A stretch of 18,704 nt of DNA. Origin: Candidatus Altimarinota bacterium. Its GTDB lineage: Bacteria > Patescibacteriota > Gracilibacteria > RBG-16-42-10. The notes beneath the pieces are model-generated. The model was not told the origin of the DNA and ran no database searches. It saw only the letters and a list, made by a program, of their open reading frames with translations. The translations under genes and the position numbers were made by a program. This document shows, one piece after another, positions 1 through 6,729 of this stretch. The stretch is taken from contig JAGNZB010000015.1 of the NCBI GenBank assembly GCA_017984655.1, positions 1-18,704 of the forward strand, read 5' to 3'. Positions within the stretch are counted from its first letter, which is position 1; each line of letters begins with the position of its first letter.

Positions 1-392
1 ATGTAGTCTTGAACTCCACGGCTGCAGAAATTAGACGCATTCTACGGATTGGGGGGTGTTGTGTGGTTTCAGTAACACCCCCGGTATGGTGGATGAAAAG
101 ATATGTGGAAAATCAATCCCGCCCTGGATCGCGGCCAGAAATGAATGCACTTGAACATGGCTACTTCTCATCAGGACCAATTCGTGCCAATGTGGGTATC
201 CAGCCTCCAGTGGCAGTAAGTTTCTTTCACCATACCGTAGGCGAATACTACAACGCATTTCAAGATGCTGGATTGAGGATTGACCGTATTTCAGAGCCCC
301 AAGCTAGCGAGGAATATATCCTTGCCCACCCTGAAGATGCTGACAAACATCTACTGCCAGCCCGACTCAACTTCCGAGCAATCAAATACTAG
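1..392 (+). CDS. Class I SAM-dependent methyltransferase, C-terminal part (5' end outside window)
   Basis: The reading frame is open from base 3, before any start codon, so the gene begins upstream of the window. A TTG at 9 is probably an internal Leu codon. The visible product starts in the post-motif region typical of small class I methyltransferases (Methyltransf_11 type). It has a VVLNS-like strand, an E-I-R-R-I-L-R-I-G-G segment (the family's helix and Gly-Gly before strand 5), and then a C-terminal substrate-side region with an FHHTVGEYYNAF helix and an AGLRI...SEP strand. These enzymes transfer a methyl group from S-adenosylmethionine. The substrate cannot be told because the SAM-binding motif I lies outside the window. 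The stop is TAG. A good promoter for the next gene starts 4 bp downstream, so this gene probably ends its transcription unit here, although no terminator hairpin is visible. Confidence 0.72.
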   Translation, partial: VVLNSTAAEIRRILRIGGCCVVSVTPPVWWMKRYVENQSRPGSRPEMNALEHGYFSSGPIRANVGIQPPVAVSFFHHTVGEYYNAFQDAGLRIDRISEPQASEEYILAHPEDADKHLLPARLNFRAIKY

Positions 393-396
393 CGCT

Positions 397-426
397 TTGA
401 CAGAGTTGATTACAAATAGGTAGAGT
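397..426 (+). promoter_or_regulatory. Sigma-70-type promoter for the 448-1041 gene
   Basis: A perfect -35 TTGACA at 397-402 is followed after 18 bp by TAGAGT at 421-426. The predicted transcription start near 433 leaves an untranslated leader of about 15 nt before the ATG at 448, with no Shine-Dalgarno sequence in it. Confidence 0.55.
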
Positions 427-447
427 GGCATCTTCAAATTATTTGTT

Positions 448-1041
448 ATGATCGCCACTATCAAGGAAACAGACTTAGACAGAGCAACACTGATGCTAGC
501 AGCGATGCCATTCCCGCAACTCCCTAGAGCACTGGAGTCTTCGTCTTGGACATTCTCCACTAGAGATATTGTGGAGCTGATTGGACATGCTTTGAGCTAC
601 AAGAGAGGTGAACAAGTTATTGATGCAACAGTAGGCTCTGCTGCGATGGTTTTGAGCTTATTGGCTGAACTTATCAATCAAAGAAATCGATCCCAACAAT
701 TTGAGCAACAAGCAAGTGATACTGAGGGATTTAATGCAGAGGAATTGGGACGACTCCATGTACTAGAACTCCATACGCAAAGAACATTACAAACCCTCCT
801 TTGCCCTCAAACACTCCACAAACTTGGAGGTGTTTCTGAAGGTATCAGCATTTTCCTGAAGCAACGAGGGATTGAGCAACCTCACGCAGGAGACTTTATC
901 AAAGAACTAGCGCATGCAGTTTTACTCTTAGCAGATATCGAGCGTCGCTATCGGTGTGAAGTGGTCAGACCTCATCTACTGGCAATTCTCAAAGGTGAAA
1001 ACCCCAGCTCCCTTACCCCACCAGTAACTGGCATTATCTAA
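448..1041 (+). CDS. Hypothetical protein, 197 aa
   Basis: I do not recognise this protein. It is soluble, with no signal peptide or membrane segment, and appears largely helical. Features include a Met/Ala/Pro-rich N-terminus, an RDIVELIGHALSYKRG segment, a Gln/Asn-rich linker around residues 77-90, and a C-terminal helix rich in Ala and Leu (HAVLLLADIERRYR). The ATG at 448 was chosen because a well-formed promoter places the transcript start about 15 nt upstream and no alternative start lies between. It ends in TAA, 90 bp before the next gene. There are no visible catalytic motifs, and the flanking genes (methyltransferase, VOC protein) do not suggest a shared pathway. Confidence 0.6.
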   Translation: MIATIKETDLDRATLMLAAMPFPQLPRALESSSWTFSTRDIVELIGHALSYKRGEQVIDATVGSAAMVLSLLAELINQRNRSQQFEQQASDTEGFNAEELGRLHVLELHTQRTLQTLLCPQTLHKLGGVSEGISIFLKQRGIEQPHAGDFIKELAHAVLLLADIERRYRCEVVRPHLLAILKGENPSSLTPPVTGII

Positions 1042-1131
1042 AACATCCTAAAGCCTGGATCTGTCATTGGCATATCACTAGCCAAGTATTCTCAACAAAA
1101 GTACAGTGGTGATGAATCTTAATCATGCTCT

Positions 1132-1524
1132 ATGTCTCGAGTAGTCCACTTTGAAATTCATGTTGATAATCCTGCTCGGGCAATGAAATTTTACGAACAG
1201 ACTTTTGCTTGGAAATTCCAGAAATGGGGCGAAGTCGACTACTGGATGGTGTTTACTGGTCCTGACAATGAACCTGGGATCAATGGCGGACTGATGCCTC
1301 GCAAATGTCCTCTTGATGGCAGCAAAGCAATCACGTCGTACGTATGTACAGTAGATGTGGCTGATCTCGATGCGTCCCTGGAACAAATTATCAAAGCTGG
1401 TGGCACTCTCGCACTAGCCAAGATGCCGATCCCAGGTACTGGCTGGCTCGCCTATTGTCATGATCCAGAAGGTAATATATTTGGCATCATGCAGAACGAT
1501 CCATCAGCACAAATGCCTGCCTAA
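1132..1524 (+). CDS. VOC-family protein (glyoxalase/bleomycin-resistance fold)
   Basis: The 130-residue product is the usual length for a single-chain vicinal-oxygen-chelate protein made of two beta-alpha-beta-beta-beta modules. The N-terminal module begins VVHFEIHVDNPARAMKFYEQ, the classic strand plus 'xxFYexxF' helix. The second module begins near residue 68 (VCTVDVADLDASLEQIIKAGG) and ends with the family signature CHDPEGNIFGIMQ. Possible metal ligands are the His in FEIHVD and the His in CHDPEGN. A clear Glu ligand near the C-terminus is not obvious, so this may be a non-metal or divergent member. Family members include glyoxalase I-like lyases, dioxygenases and drug-binding proteins, and the substrate here cannot be assigned. 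The ATG at 1132 is directly preceded by TCT, as in several other genes of this window. Confidence 0.85.
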   Translation: MSRVVHFEIHVDNPARAMKFYEQTFAWKFQKWGEVDYWMVFTGPDNEPGINGGLMPRKCPLDGSKAITSYVCTVDVADLDASLEQIIKAGGTLALAKMPIPGTGWLAYCHDPEGNIFGIMQNDPSAQMPA

Positions 1525-1525
1525 C

Positions 1526-1553
1526 TTGCACTCTCAAAAAATCATGCTACAGT
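1526..1553 (+). promoter_or_regulatory. Extended -10 promoter driving the attenuator leader
   Basis: TTGCAC at 1526-1531, a 16-bp spacer, and TACAGT at 1548-1553 preceded by TG-C (1545-1547) form an extended -10 promoter. The predicted start at about 1559-1561 falls directly before the ATG of leader peptide 1 at 1562. The leader peptide would therefore be translated from a leaderless or nearly leaderless transcript. Confidence 0.55.
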
Positions 1554-1561
1554 ACAAGCAT

Positions 1562-1621
1562 ATGAATACACGTCTCTCTCGACAATCTTGGTTTACTCCC
1601 TATTACTTTAGCCAACTCTAA
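1562..1621 (+). CDS. Attenuator leader peptide 1 (19 aa)
   Basis: The ORF runs ATG to TAA and encodes a 19-residue peptide with the core S-W-F-T-P-Y-Y-F. Five of seven consecutive residues are aromatic. The Trp codon lies exactly 27 nt after the start of the ATG, as in leader 2. The codons TGG TTT / TAT TAC TTT are identical to those of leader 2 apart from an ACT CCC insertion. GGTGAAGGG starts 3 nt after the stop, and a terminator hairpin follows. The start is set by the extended -10 promoter just upstream. This is a cis-acting sensor; the peptide itself probably has no function. Confidence 0.66.
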   Translation: MNTRLSRQSWFTPYYFSQL

Positions 1622-1652
1622 GTGGTGAAGGGAAATGTGTGTTGAGAAAAAG

Positions 1653-1687
1653 GCCCCTTTCGCCACCTGGCAGAGGGGTATTTTTTT
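1653..1687 (+). terminator. Intrinsic terminator of attenuator unit 1
   Basis: The outer stem GCCCCT (1653-1658) pairs with AGGGGT (1674-1679), including one G-U pair. An inner stem GCC/GGC lies within it, and a run of seven T follows (1681-1687). The 5' arm overlaps the sequence that can alternatively pair with GGTGAAGGG at 1624-1632. Confidence 0.7.
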
Positions 1688-1724
1688 GTTCCAAAAACTG
1701 CATTTATCAACCATTATCAAGACT

Positions 1725-1787
1725 ATGAATCACAACTACACTTCACCCAATTGGTTTTATTACTTTGACTGCCACCCGTGTTGGTGA
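1725..1787 (+). CDS. Attenuator leader peptide 2 (20 aa)
   Basis: The ORF runs ATG to TGA and encodes a 20-residue peptide with the uninterrupted core N-W-F-Y-Y-F and a second Trp as its last residue. The codon run TGG TTT TAT TAC TTT occupies 1752-1766. The stop codon lies inside GGTGAAGG (1783-1790), so a ribosome that reaches the stop would cover that element and let the terminator form. CTTCACC, its alternative partner, sits in codons 6-8 just before the Trp codon, where a stalled ribosome would cover it. No Shine-Dalgarno sequence is present. Confidence 0.7.
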   Translation: MNHNYTSPNWFYYFDCHPCW

Positions 1788-1806
1788 AGGATATTTGTGT
1801 ATGTAC

Positions 1807-1843
1807 AAGCTCCTCTACCACTGGGTACGGGAGCTTTTTATTT
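1807..1843 (+). terminator. Intrinsic terminator of attenuator unit 2
   Basis: AAGCTCC (1807-1813) pairs perfectly with GGAGCTT (1830-1836), enclosing an inner TACC/GGTA stem (1816-1819 with 1824-1827). A T-rich tract, TTTTTATTTATT, follows. The outer-stem sequence is unrelated to that of terminator 1, yet the two-tier architecture is the same. It ends 14 bp before the 561-aa gene. Confidence 0.72.
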
Positions 1844-1857
1844 ATTAGCTTTATTCT

Positions 1858-3543
1858 ATGAAACTACCAACCAACACCCTTGATCGACTGATAGACAGCA
1901 CCACGACTGACAGTATCACTCAAGTGACACAGATGATTGCTGAGGTGGCTACGAGTGAGACATTTCTCCGTGAGATCAGCTTGCTAGTACCAAGTATTCG
2001 GGAAAAAATACGCGATAGTGATTTGCGAATAATCCTCAAGGATGCCCTAGTACAAATAGCCCCAGCTCTCAGCACCCAAATACTCGGTGAACTGGTGGAC
2101 AGTGGGACACTATCCCGACATCTCACAACCGTGCTTGAGCACCGCTCCCTTAGTGAAGCCTCGATGGAAGAATGCTCCGATGGAAAGCTATTGAGGACGC
2201 ATCTGCGCAAGATTGTCACCACCTACTTCCGTGAAGTACTTTTTGCCACTCAATTTCAAGTTGTCCACGGAGATCCAGCAGCACAACAAAATTTACAAAC
2301 AAAACTCGATCAAGTCCAAAGTGAATTGCAAGGATTACTGTTACCAGCGATACGCCAAGCACTAGCCAATAGCCTCTATCGAACTGGATATGTACATGGT
2401 GGCCATGCTACTGGTGTCAGAGTGCTGGACCAGGAACACGCTTCTTTTGATACCAAAGCCGAGCGAGTGGCATTTGCCGCTAGGACAGTGGATCTGCCAT
2501 TGGCTGCTGTCAATAACTTACTGGAGCAGATTGATCTAGTAGTACTGACCAATAGCAAAGCTGACAACGGCAAAGAGCGTCAGAGAATGACAGTTCAGAC
2601 CAAAAGGAATTTGCGTCACTTTATTACCCAAGTAGCCAAGGGGCTCAAAAGTACAAAACTACAGAGTCCAAGTGGCGAACCAGTGAGTGAGCAGCAAGCA
2701 TTAGCGGTATTGACCAAATTGATTACCATCTGGACTGCTCTCTTTCAAGAACAGCGATACCTGCTTCACTTTCACAGCACAGATCAACAGCTCGCCCTCT
2801 GCCAAGCGCTCTTCGATGGTCTACTGATGCAAAGATTTGATCTTTCGATTGTGACCTGTCCAGATTATTCAGGTACCTTCGTCAGTCCTGGTGTTTGGAA
2901 GTTTGATTTCCAAGATGTGGGCACTACGGTAGGCATTGTTGGCCAAAAAGCTTTTGACTTCGTCGAAGGAGTAGTTACTGTCTTGCATCCTTATGGCGAG
3001 GTGAAGATCACTCACTTTCTGCCTACTTTCGAGTGTCCTGAGGAGGGCGCATATGGTATCAGTAAAGCTGATTTCACTGCACGCCTCACGCAATCTCTCG
3101 CAGCAATCGCGACTGAATATCAACGCCGACAGTTGCCTGCTCAGACTGCATTGACCACGACACTAGTAGATGACCAACACTTCGGCAAACAAAAGCTGCT
3201 AGTGACAAATATGCTTCAAGAGAACATGGACGCAACAACACAACTAGCCCACCATCTCAGAAAACAAGTACGAGCAGCATATCGATTCCGCTCACAACTC
3301 TATCAAGAATGGAATCCACCGGAAGCCACTGAAACGGTCGAGGCTTATCAAGCGAGAGTGCAAGCTACCGTAATTCCTGGCCAAATGGCTGAATATCTTG
3401 TGATCGCAGAACGCTTGACCGCTAAGCGAGGCAGCATCTACCTTGACTGTAGTAGTCCTCACATCGCTACAGTAGCAGCTCTCTATGGCTATCCTATCTT
3501 GATGGGACAGAGCACTAGTGCGGCAAATTATCTCGGTGCCTAA
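1858..3543 (+). CDS. Unknown 561-aa protein downstream of the aromatic attenuator
   Basis: I do not recognise this family. The protein is soluble, with no signal peptide or membrane helices. Residues 1-330 appear mostly helical, with coiled-coil-like stretches near 140-165. The C-terminal half looks enzymatic. It has a strand ending in T-C-P-D-Y-S-G (Cys334-Gly339), a Gly-rich VGTTVGIVG segment, a strand ending in the acidic T-F-E-C-P (Glu392), a DDQHFGKQKLL segment, and a C-terminal strand-turn-helix, LDCSSPHIATVAALYGYPILMG, spanning about residues 530-551. The ATG at 1858 directly follows TCT and lies 14 bp past terminator 2. There is no Shine-Dalgarno sequence. Its position makes it the first structural gene controlled by the tandem attenuators, followed after 25 bp by pepP. 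A role tied to aromatic amino acids or their tRNAs is suggested by regulation only. Confidence 0.72.
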   Translation: MKLPTNTLDRLIDSTTTDSITQVTQMIAEVATSETFLREISLLVPSIREKIRDSDLRIILKDALVQIAPALSTQILGELVDSGTLSRHLTTVLEHRSLSEASMEECSDGKLLRTHLRKIVTTYFREVLFATQFQVVHGDPAAQQNLQTKLDQVQSELQGLLLPAIRQALANSLYRTGYVHGGHATGVRVLDQEHASFDTKAERVAFAARTVDLPLAAVNNLLEQIDLVVLTNSKADNGKERQRMTVQTKRNLRHFITQVAKGLKSTKLQSPSGEPVSEQQALAVLTKLITIWTALFQEQRYLLHFHSTDQQLALCQALFDGLLMQRFDLSIVTCPDYSGTFVSPGVWKFDFQDVGTTVGIVGQKAFDFVEGVVTVLHPYGEVKITHFLPTFECPEEGAYGISKADFTARLTQSLAAIATEYQRRQLPAQTALTTTLVDDQHFGKQKLLVTNMLQENMDATTQLAHHLRKQVRAAYRFRSQLYQEWNPPEATETVEAYQARVQATVIPGQMAEYLVIAERLTAKRGSIYLDCSSPHIATVAALYGYPILMGQSTSAANYLGA

Positions 3544-3568
3544 TATTTGATTATTTCCTACCACTTCT

Positions 3569-4906
3569 ATGATCCCACTTTCTATAGTTCAGCAACACCG
3601 ACAGAAAATTGCGGACCTCATGCTGCCAAATTCCGTATTGATCTTGTTCTCAGCTGACATGATCGCTCGCAATGCTGATGTTGAATACCCTTTTCGCCAG
3701 GATAGCAGCTTCTGGTACTGTACCGGATTTGATGAACCCAGCAGTATCTTGGTTATCCGCAAGAATGCCGATGATCATGTAGACGAACTGCTCTATGTCC
3801 AACCACGCGAGATCGAAAAAGAGATCTGGACAGGCTACCGAGCCGGTGTCAGTGGGGCCAAAGCAATTACCGGCATCACTGACGTCAAAGAGCTCTCTGA
3901 GTTTGAAACAGACCTGTCATCACTACTCAGCGGCATGCATACGAGTTACTTTGATAGTAATGAGCACAGCTACTCACCCATGCGTGCTGTGGTGACAAAA
4001 CTGCTCAATGAATGCAGCCGTCGATCGCCCAGTGAGAATCTCGCCACGAACATGAAGACCAATAGTCTCTTCCGACTAGCCCGAATGTATAAGGACGATT
4101 GGGAGATTGATCAAATGCAGCAATCAAACACTATCGCTATCGCAGCTCACACCAAAGCAGTGCAGATGATGAGAAAGCGCATACAACAGAGTGATACCGT
4201 GTATGAATATCAAGTCGCAGCCGATATCTACCGTGAGTTCCAATACCAAGGCCTCAACTGGTCATATCCAGCGATCGTGGCTGGAGGTAACAATGCCTGC
4301 ACCCTGCACTACATGCAGAACAATGCTCAGCTGCGAGCATCTGACTTGCTCTTGATCGATGCCGGATGTGAACTCAACTACTACGCCTCAGATATTACTC
4401 GATGCTACCCAATCAGTGGCACTTTTTCTTCGGCCCAGAAAGCGATCTATGAACTGGTGCTCCAAGCCCAGCTTGCTAGTATTGCAGAAGTAGCAAGACC
4501 GGGAGCCACTTATGCATCGTTTCATGCTGTCTCCACCGAAGTACTGACCAAAGGTCTGCTGGCTATGGGACTGCTCCAAGGATCACCAGAAGAGAATATT
4601 GCGAACCGGAATTATTGCAAGTACTTCATGCATGGTATCGGTCACCATATCGGTCTCGATGTCCATGACAGTGGGATCTATGTCTCTGATCAAGGCACTC
4701 GGGCTCCCCTGCCACTAACTGCAGGGATGGCTGTCACTGTGGAGCCAGGTCTCTACATCTCAGCCACAGATGAGACTATTCCACCTGAGTATCGTGGTAT
4801 CGGTATCCGTATCGAAGACGACATCGTGAAGACTGAGAGCGGTATACTCAATCTCACAGCAGATCTAGCCAAGACCGTGTCAGACATTGAAAAACTCTGC
4901 GCTTAA
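3569..4906 (+). CDS. pepP: Xaa-Pro aminopeptidase (aminopeptidase P, M24B family)
   Basis: This is a cytoplasmic dimetal peptidase that removes an N-terminal residue preceding proline. At 445 aa it has the normal length of PepP. Residues 1-140 form the AMP_N domain (YPFRQDSSFWYCTGF...). Residues 175-440 form the pita-bread catalytic domain. All expected metal ligands are present with spacing close to E. coli PepP: Asp264 and Asp275 (IDAGCELNYYASD), His359 in HGIGHHIG, Glu392 in VEPGLY and Glu416 in IRIEDD. The auxiliary catalytic histidines also match (His247, His355, His366). It lies 25 bp after the 561-aa gene and 18 bp before the cupin-like gene, so the three probably form one operon under the aromatic attenuators. 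The ATG follows TCT and no Shine-Dalgarno is seen. Assignment is firm; the link to aromatic starvation is inferred from position. Confidence 0.95.
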   Translation: MIPLSIVQQHRQKIADLMLPNSVLILFSADMIARNADVEYPFRQDSSFWYCTGFDEPSSILVIRKNADDHVDELLYVQPREIEKEIWTGYRAGVSGAKAITGITDVKELSEFETDLSSLLSGMHTSYFDSNEHSYSPMRAVVTKLLNECSRRSPSENLATNMKTNSLFRLARMYKDDWEIDQMQQSNTIAIAAHTKAVQMMRKRIQQSDTVYEYQVAADIYREFQYQGLNWSYPAIVAGGNNACTLHYMQNNAQLRASDLLLIDAGCELNYYASDITRCYPISGTFSSAQKAIYELVLQAQLASIAEVARPGATYASFHAVSTEVLTKGLLAMGLLQGSPEENIANRNYCKYFMHGIGHHIGLDVHDSGIYVSDQGTRAPLPLTAGMAVTVEPGLYISATDETIPPEYRGIGIRIEDDIVKTESGILNLTADLAKTVSDIEKLCA

Positions 4907-4924
4907 TTCCTTACCAATACTTTT

Positions 4925-5308
4925 ATGACCATCCAAACAACTTTCGAAGAAGCATTGAATCACTTTGATCTAGCTACTGCTCAGCGCTATCCCGTCAGTG
5001 GCGGTGGCGAAGTAGCTCTCTCTACAGACAAAACTATCGCACTGGTGTGGACCGATGGTCGCTATCCCGCACTCGAGAAGGGATATTCCCTCAATCAAGT
5101 TTGCACAGAAAGCATCACGGTACTATTCGGAGCAATAATCGCTGAGGTGAACGGTGCTATCCAAGTCGTACACCAAGGTGAGACCATTCGGATCACCCCA
5201 GGACAAACCTATTCAATGTCCGGCAAGGCAGTGTGCAAAGTAGCGATCTCTCCGGCATGGGATAGTACTCAAAATAGTTTTGTCGGTACTGACTCACACA
5301 CTCAGTAA
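4925..5308 (+). CDS. Small cupin-like protein, 127 aa
   Basis: The predicted product is a single beta-rich domain. A strand-turn pattern (EVNGAIQVVHQGETIRITPGQTYSM) matches the second half of a small cupin barrel, and a closing segment ISPAWDSTQN resembles the 'PPW..eQ' end of many one-domain cupins. The usual His/Glu metal ligands of cupin motifs 1 and 2 are not apparent, so it may be a non-enzymatic or sugar/nucleoside-binding member. It follows pepP by 18 bp with no Shine-Dalgarno and is the last gene of the operon. The intergenic stretch after it contains a CTGAT/ATCAG hairpin and a T-run, but they are separated by about 13 nt, so I do not call a terminator. Family assignment is tentative and rests on pattern only. 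Confidence 0.55.
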   Translation: MTIQTTFEEALNHFDLATAQRYPVSGGGEVALSTDKTIALVWTDGRYPALEKGYSLNQVCTESITVLFGAIIAEVNGAIQVVHQGETIRITPGQTYSMSGKAVCKVAISPAWDSTQNSFVGTDSHTQ

Positions 5309-5377
5309 TAGTAATAAGCCATAGATGTAATGCTGATGAAGATCAGGCCCCACGATGTTTTTTTGTGTAAACCTATC

Positions 5378-6346
5378 CTAATCCCTTTCACCAGGCTCCC
5401 TACGGTACGGGGCAACACCAGACTGACCTGTCGAAGTGTGCTGGGCGATAGCATCATCATCGATACCAGCAGCCATCACACTGACCAAAACTCTCTTGTA
5501 GAGATCGCTAGCGACTTTGTCTATCCGATCCTGAAAGAGCCGCATGTCAGGAGTCGAATACCCCAAGCTTCGCACAAAAATCTCTTGGTATCGACAGCCC
5601 ATAACATCATTTTTCTGGCACAAACCACTGACAATCTCAGCCTCTGCAACCACTATCTTCAATTTTTGTTGGCGCCCAGGATCAGCTGTTGGTAGTAGTT
5701 GATTGGCAGTATGGGCGACTTTTTTGGCATAATTCCGGAGCTTAGTTCGACATTCCACAATATACTGCTTTAGCTTGTAATGATCATCATTTGCAGCTGG
5801 AAATGATCGAATCATCCTATCACTTGTATCAATGCCTGAAATCTCTTTTGGGAAAGGAAGCGGGTACTGATAGATAACACGAACTGCATTCAAAACTGCA
5901 TTCAAATAGTTGTCAGTAGGTTTTGCTCGTGCTGCTGGATGAGGAATATCGGTTATATAGACACACGCTGTGACCACTTGTTGGTGGTCATTAACCTCTC
6001 GAACACCATAATGTACGAGAAACTGGCGCTGGTCAGCTAATCGAAGCAATTCAGTATCAGATAAAGTCTGAAGGAATGCTATGGTGCGCGCATATACGGT
6101 CAGCAAACTATCGTCCAACACTTTGGCAGCGCCACTGGATTTGGCCACTCTGGCGGCGAGACGATGCGCTATCCCCCTTAGTACTGGCAACCGAGTATCA
6201 ATACTTTTCGCCAGCTTGGCTCGCTTTCCTAGTCCATTAAGCGCAAGCTGAAGAGGTTGGTCAATCTGAGCCAAGAATGCTTCATAGAGCTGATTGACAT
6301 CGCGTTCATTATTTTCTGGAGGAGCACCAGCTGGAGCATTAAGCAT
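5378..6346 (-). CDS. Hypothetical protein, 322 aa
   Basis: I do not recognise this protein. It is soluble and largely helical, with basic helical stretches (GLGKRAKLAKS, LRNYAKKVAH). A central beta-like segment (QQVVTACVYITDIP) falls near residues 125-140. Cys-containing segments (VECRTKL, LCQKNDVMGCRYQEIF) are not arranged as an obvious metal site. The C-terminal 30 residues are Gly/Ser/Arg-rich and probably disordered. The ATG at 6346 follows TCT, as in neighbouring genes, and two -10-like boxes lie 20-35 bp upstream. The stop is TGA, which is rare in this window. It converges on the cupin-like gene with a 69-bp gap, and its upstream side is a repeat island. Confidence 0.6.
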   Translation of the reverse strand: MLNAPAGAPPENNERDVNQLYEAFLAQIDQPLQLALNGLGKRAKLAKSIDTRLPVLRGIAHRLAARVAKSSGAAKVLDDSLLTVYARTIAFLQTLSDTELLRLADQRQFLVHYGVREVNDHQQVVTACVYITDIPHPAARAKPTDNYLNAVLNAVRVIYQYPLPFPKEISGIDTSDRMIRSFPAANDDHYKLKQYIVECRTKLRNYAKKVAHTANQLLPTADPGRQQKLKIVVAEAEIVSGLCQKNDVMGCRYQEIFVRSLGYSTPDMRLFQDRIDKVASDLYKRVLVSVMAAGIDDDAIAQHTSTGQSGVAPYRREPGERD

Positions 6347-6365
6347 AGAATCTTTGTTTCTTTTT

Positions 6366-6381
6366 AGTATACCACATTATA
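6366..6381 (-). promoter_or_regulatory. Two overlapping -10 boxes for the 5378-6346 gene
   Basis: Read on the minus strand, TATAAT (6381-6376) and TATACT (6371-6366) lie upstream of the ATG at 6346, giving predicted leaders of roughly 23 and 13 nt. No convincing -35 hexamer is seen. The outer box touches the edge of a family A repeat that begins at 6381. Confidence 0.35.
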
Positions 6382-6404
6382 CCGAGATACTCAGCAGGAT
6401 CCCC
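6381..6404 (+). repeat. Dispersed repeat A, partial copy
   Basis: ACCGAGATACTCAGCAGGAT matches the 5' half of the family A repeat found in full at 6536-6585 and 16529-16577. The similarity fades after the GGATCC core. Confidence 0.55.
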
Positions 6405-6415
6405 TCTGGTATGCT

Positions 6416-6508
6416 CTTCACTTTCACGTTTACTTTTCCCTTAACGTTTCTTTCTGGGCTTCCTCGCTCATGAAAGGTGAACGTAAAAGTAAAGGGAAAG
6501 GTGAAATG
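6416..6508 (-). repeat. Dispersed repeat C, ~90 bp imperfect palindrome
   Basis: On the minus strand this begins CATTTCACCTTTCCC, continues through TTTACTTTTACG and CCTTTCATGAG, and returns through AGAAAGAAACGTTAAGGG and AAAAGTAAACGTG. The pyrimidine-rich first arm and purine-rich second arm are complementary, so it can fold into a long hairpin with a GAGCGAGGAAGC-type apex. A second copy in the opposite orientation lies at 17990-18074. Confidence 0.7.
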
Positions 6509-6535
6509 AACTGTGGGTATGGGAGAAAATGTGGA

Positions 6536-6585
6536 ACCAAGATACTCGGCAGGATCCTTCGCATGCGCTCAGGATGACGGAATGG
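6536..6585 (+). repeat. Dispersed repeat A, full copy
   Basis: The copy begins ACCAAGATACTCGGCAGGAT and runs through CCTTCGC and GCGCTCAGGATGACGG. The family contains a CCGAG-ATA-CTCGG hairpin (imperfect in this copy) and a GGATCC core. It resembles the widespread 'TCATCCTGAGCG...GGATC' intergenic repeats seen in many bacterial genomes. Confidence 0.7.
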
Positions 6586-6595
6586 GTGCAGCCAC

Positions 6596-6676
6596 AATTC
6601 ATAATTACCAATTCCTAATTCCTAATTAGCTGCCGTTTCCCCATTTGTAATTTATAATTTGTAATTCCTAATTTGA
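6596..6676 (+). repeat. Dispersed AT-rich repeat B cluster
   Basis: This holds repeated variants of AATTACCAATTCCTAATT and TTGTAATTTATAATTTGTAATT. The same motif family, in either orientation, recurs at 16338, 16450, 16588, 17319, 17756 and 18098. The stretch 6382-6685 contains no gene; it is built from repeats A, C, A and B in that order. Confidence 0.65.
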
Positions 6677-6685
6677 GCCAAAGTG

Positions 6686-6694
6686 TGCTATAGT
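6686..6694 (+). promoter_or_regulatory. Extended -10 promoter for the 6730-7704 gene
   Basis: TGCTATAGT contains a TGn extension directly before TATAGT. The predicted start near 6701 leaves a leader of about 29 nt to the ATG at 6730. No good -35 lies at 16-18 bp, as expected for extended -10 promoters. The 9-mer is nearly identical to the promoters at 1545 and 17391. Confidence 0.45.
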
Positions 6695-6729
6695 ACTGCT
6701 TCCCACCATTTTCAATATCACACAACTCT

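Larger units (their letters stand above)
1561..1843 (+). promoter_or_regulatory. Tandem aromatic-amino-acid attenuator (two units)
   Basis: The 333 bp between the VOC gene and the 561-aa gene hold two copies of the same regulatory module. Each has a short ORF with a TGG TTT ... TAT TAC TTT codon run, a GGTGAAGG element at or just after its stop codon, and a two-tier hairpin followed by a T-run. In unit 2, CTTCACC (1741-1747) just upstream of the Trp codon pairs perfectly with GGTGAAG (1783-1789). That same element can instead pair with the 5' arm of the terminator (CCTCTACC, 1812-1819). This gives the 1:2, 2:3 and 3:4 pairings of a classical trp/phe attenuator. Unit 1 has weaker equivalents (GGTG 1624-1627 with CACC 1664-1667, plus flanking AAGGG/CCCTT). 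The inferred effect is that ribosome stalling on aromatic codons frees GGTGAAGG to block the terminator. The mechanism is inference; the elements are seen directly. Confidence 0.72.

Noticed and set aside
1561..1857. T-box riboswitch instead of leader-peptide attenuation
   Set aside because: No T-box (TGGNACCGCG-like) sequence or specifier stem is visible, while ORFs with aromatic codon runs are present in both units.
4925..5308. PpnP-type nucleoside phosphorylase identity for the small cupin-like protein
   Set aside because: Only the general cupin-like strand pattern agrees; PpnP's conserved segments are not found.
5309..5377. Terminator between the cupin-like gene and the convergent 322-aa gene
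   Set aside because: A CTGAT/ATCAG hairpin and a T7 run are present, but they are about 13 nt apart, so they do not form a standard intrinsic terminator.
5330..5695. 121-codon plus-strand frame
   Set aside because: Mostly antisense to the 322-aa minus-strand gene, with a low-complexity, Cys/His/Ser-rich translation. The minus-strand frame is much longer.
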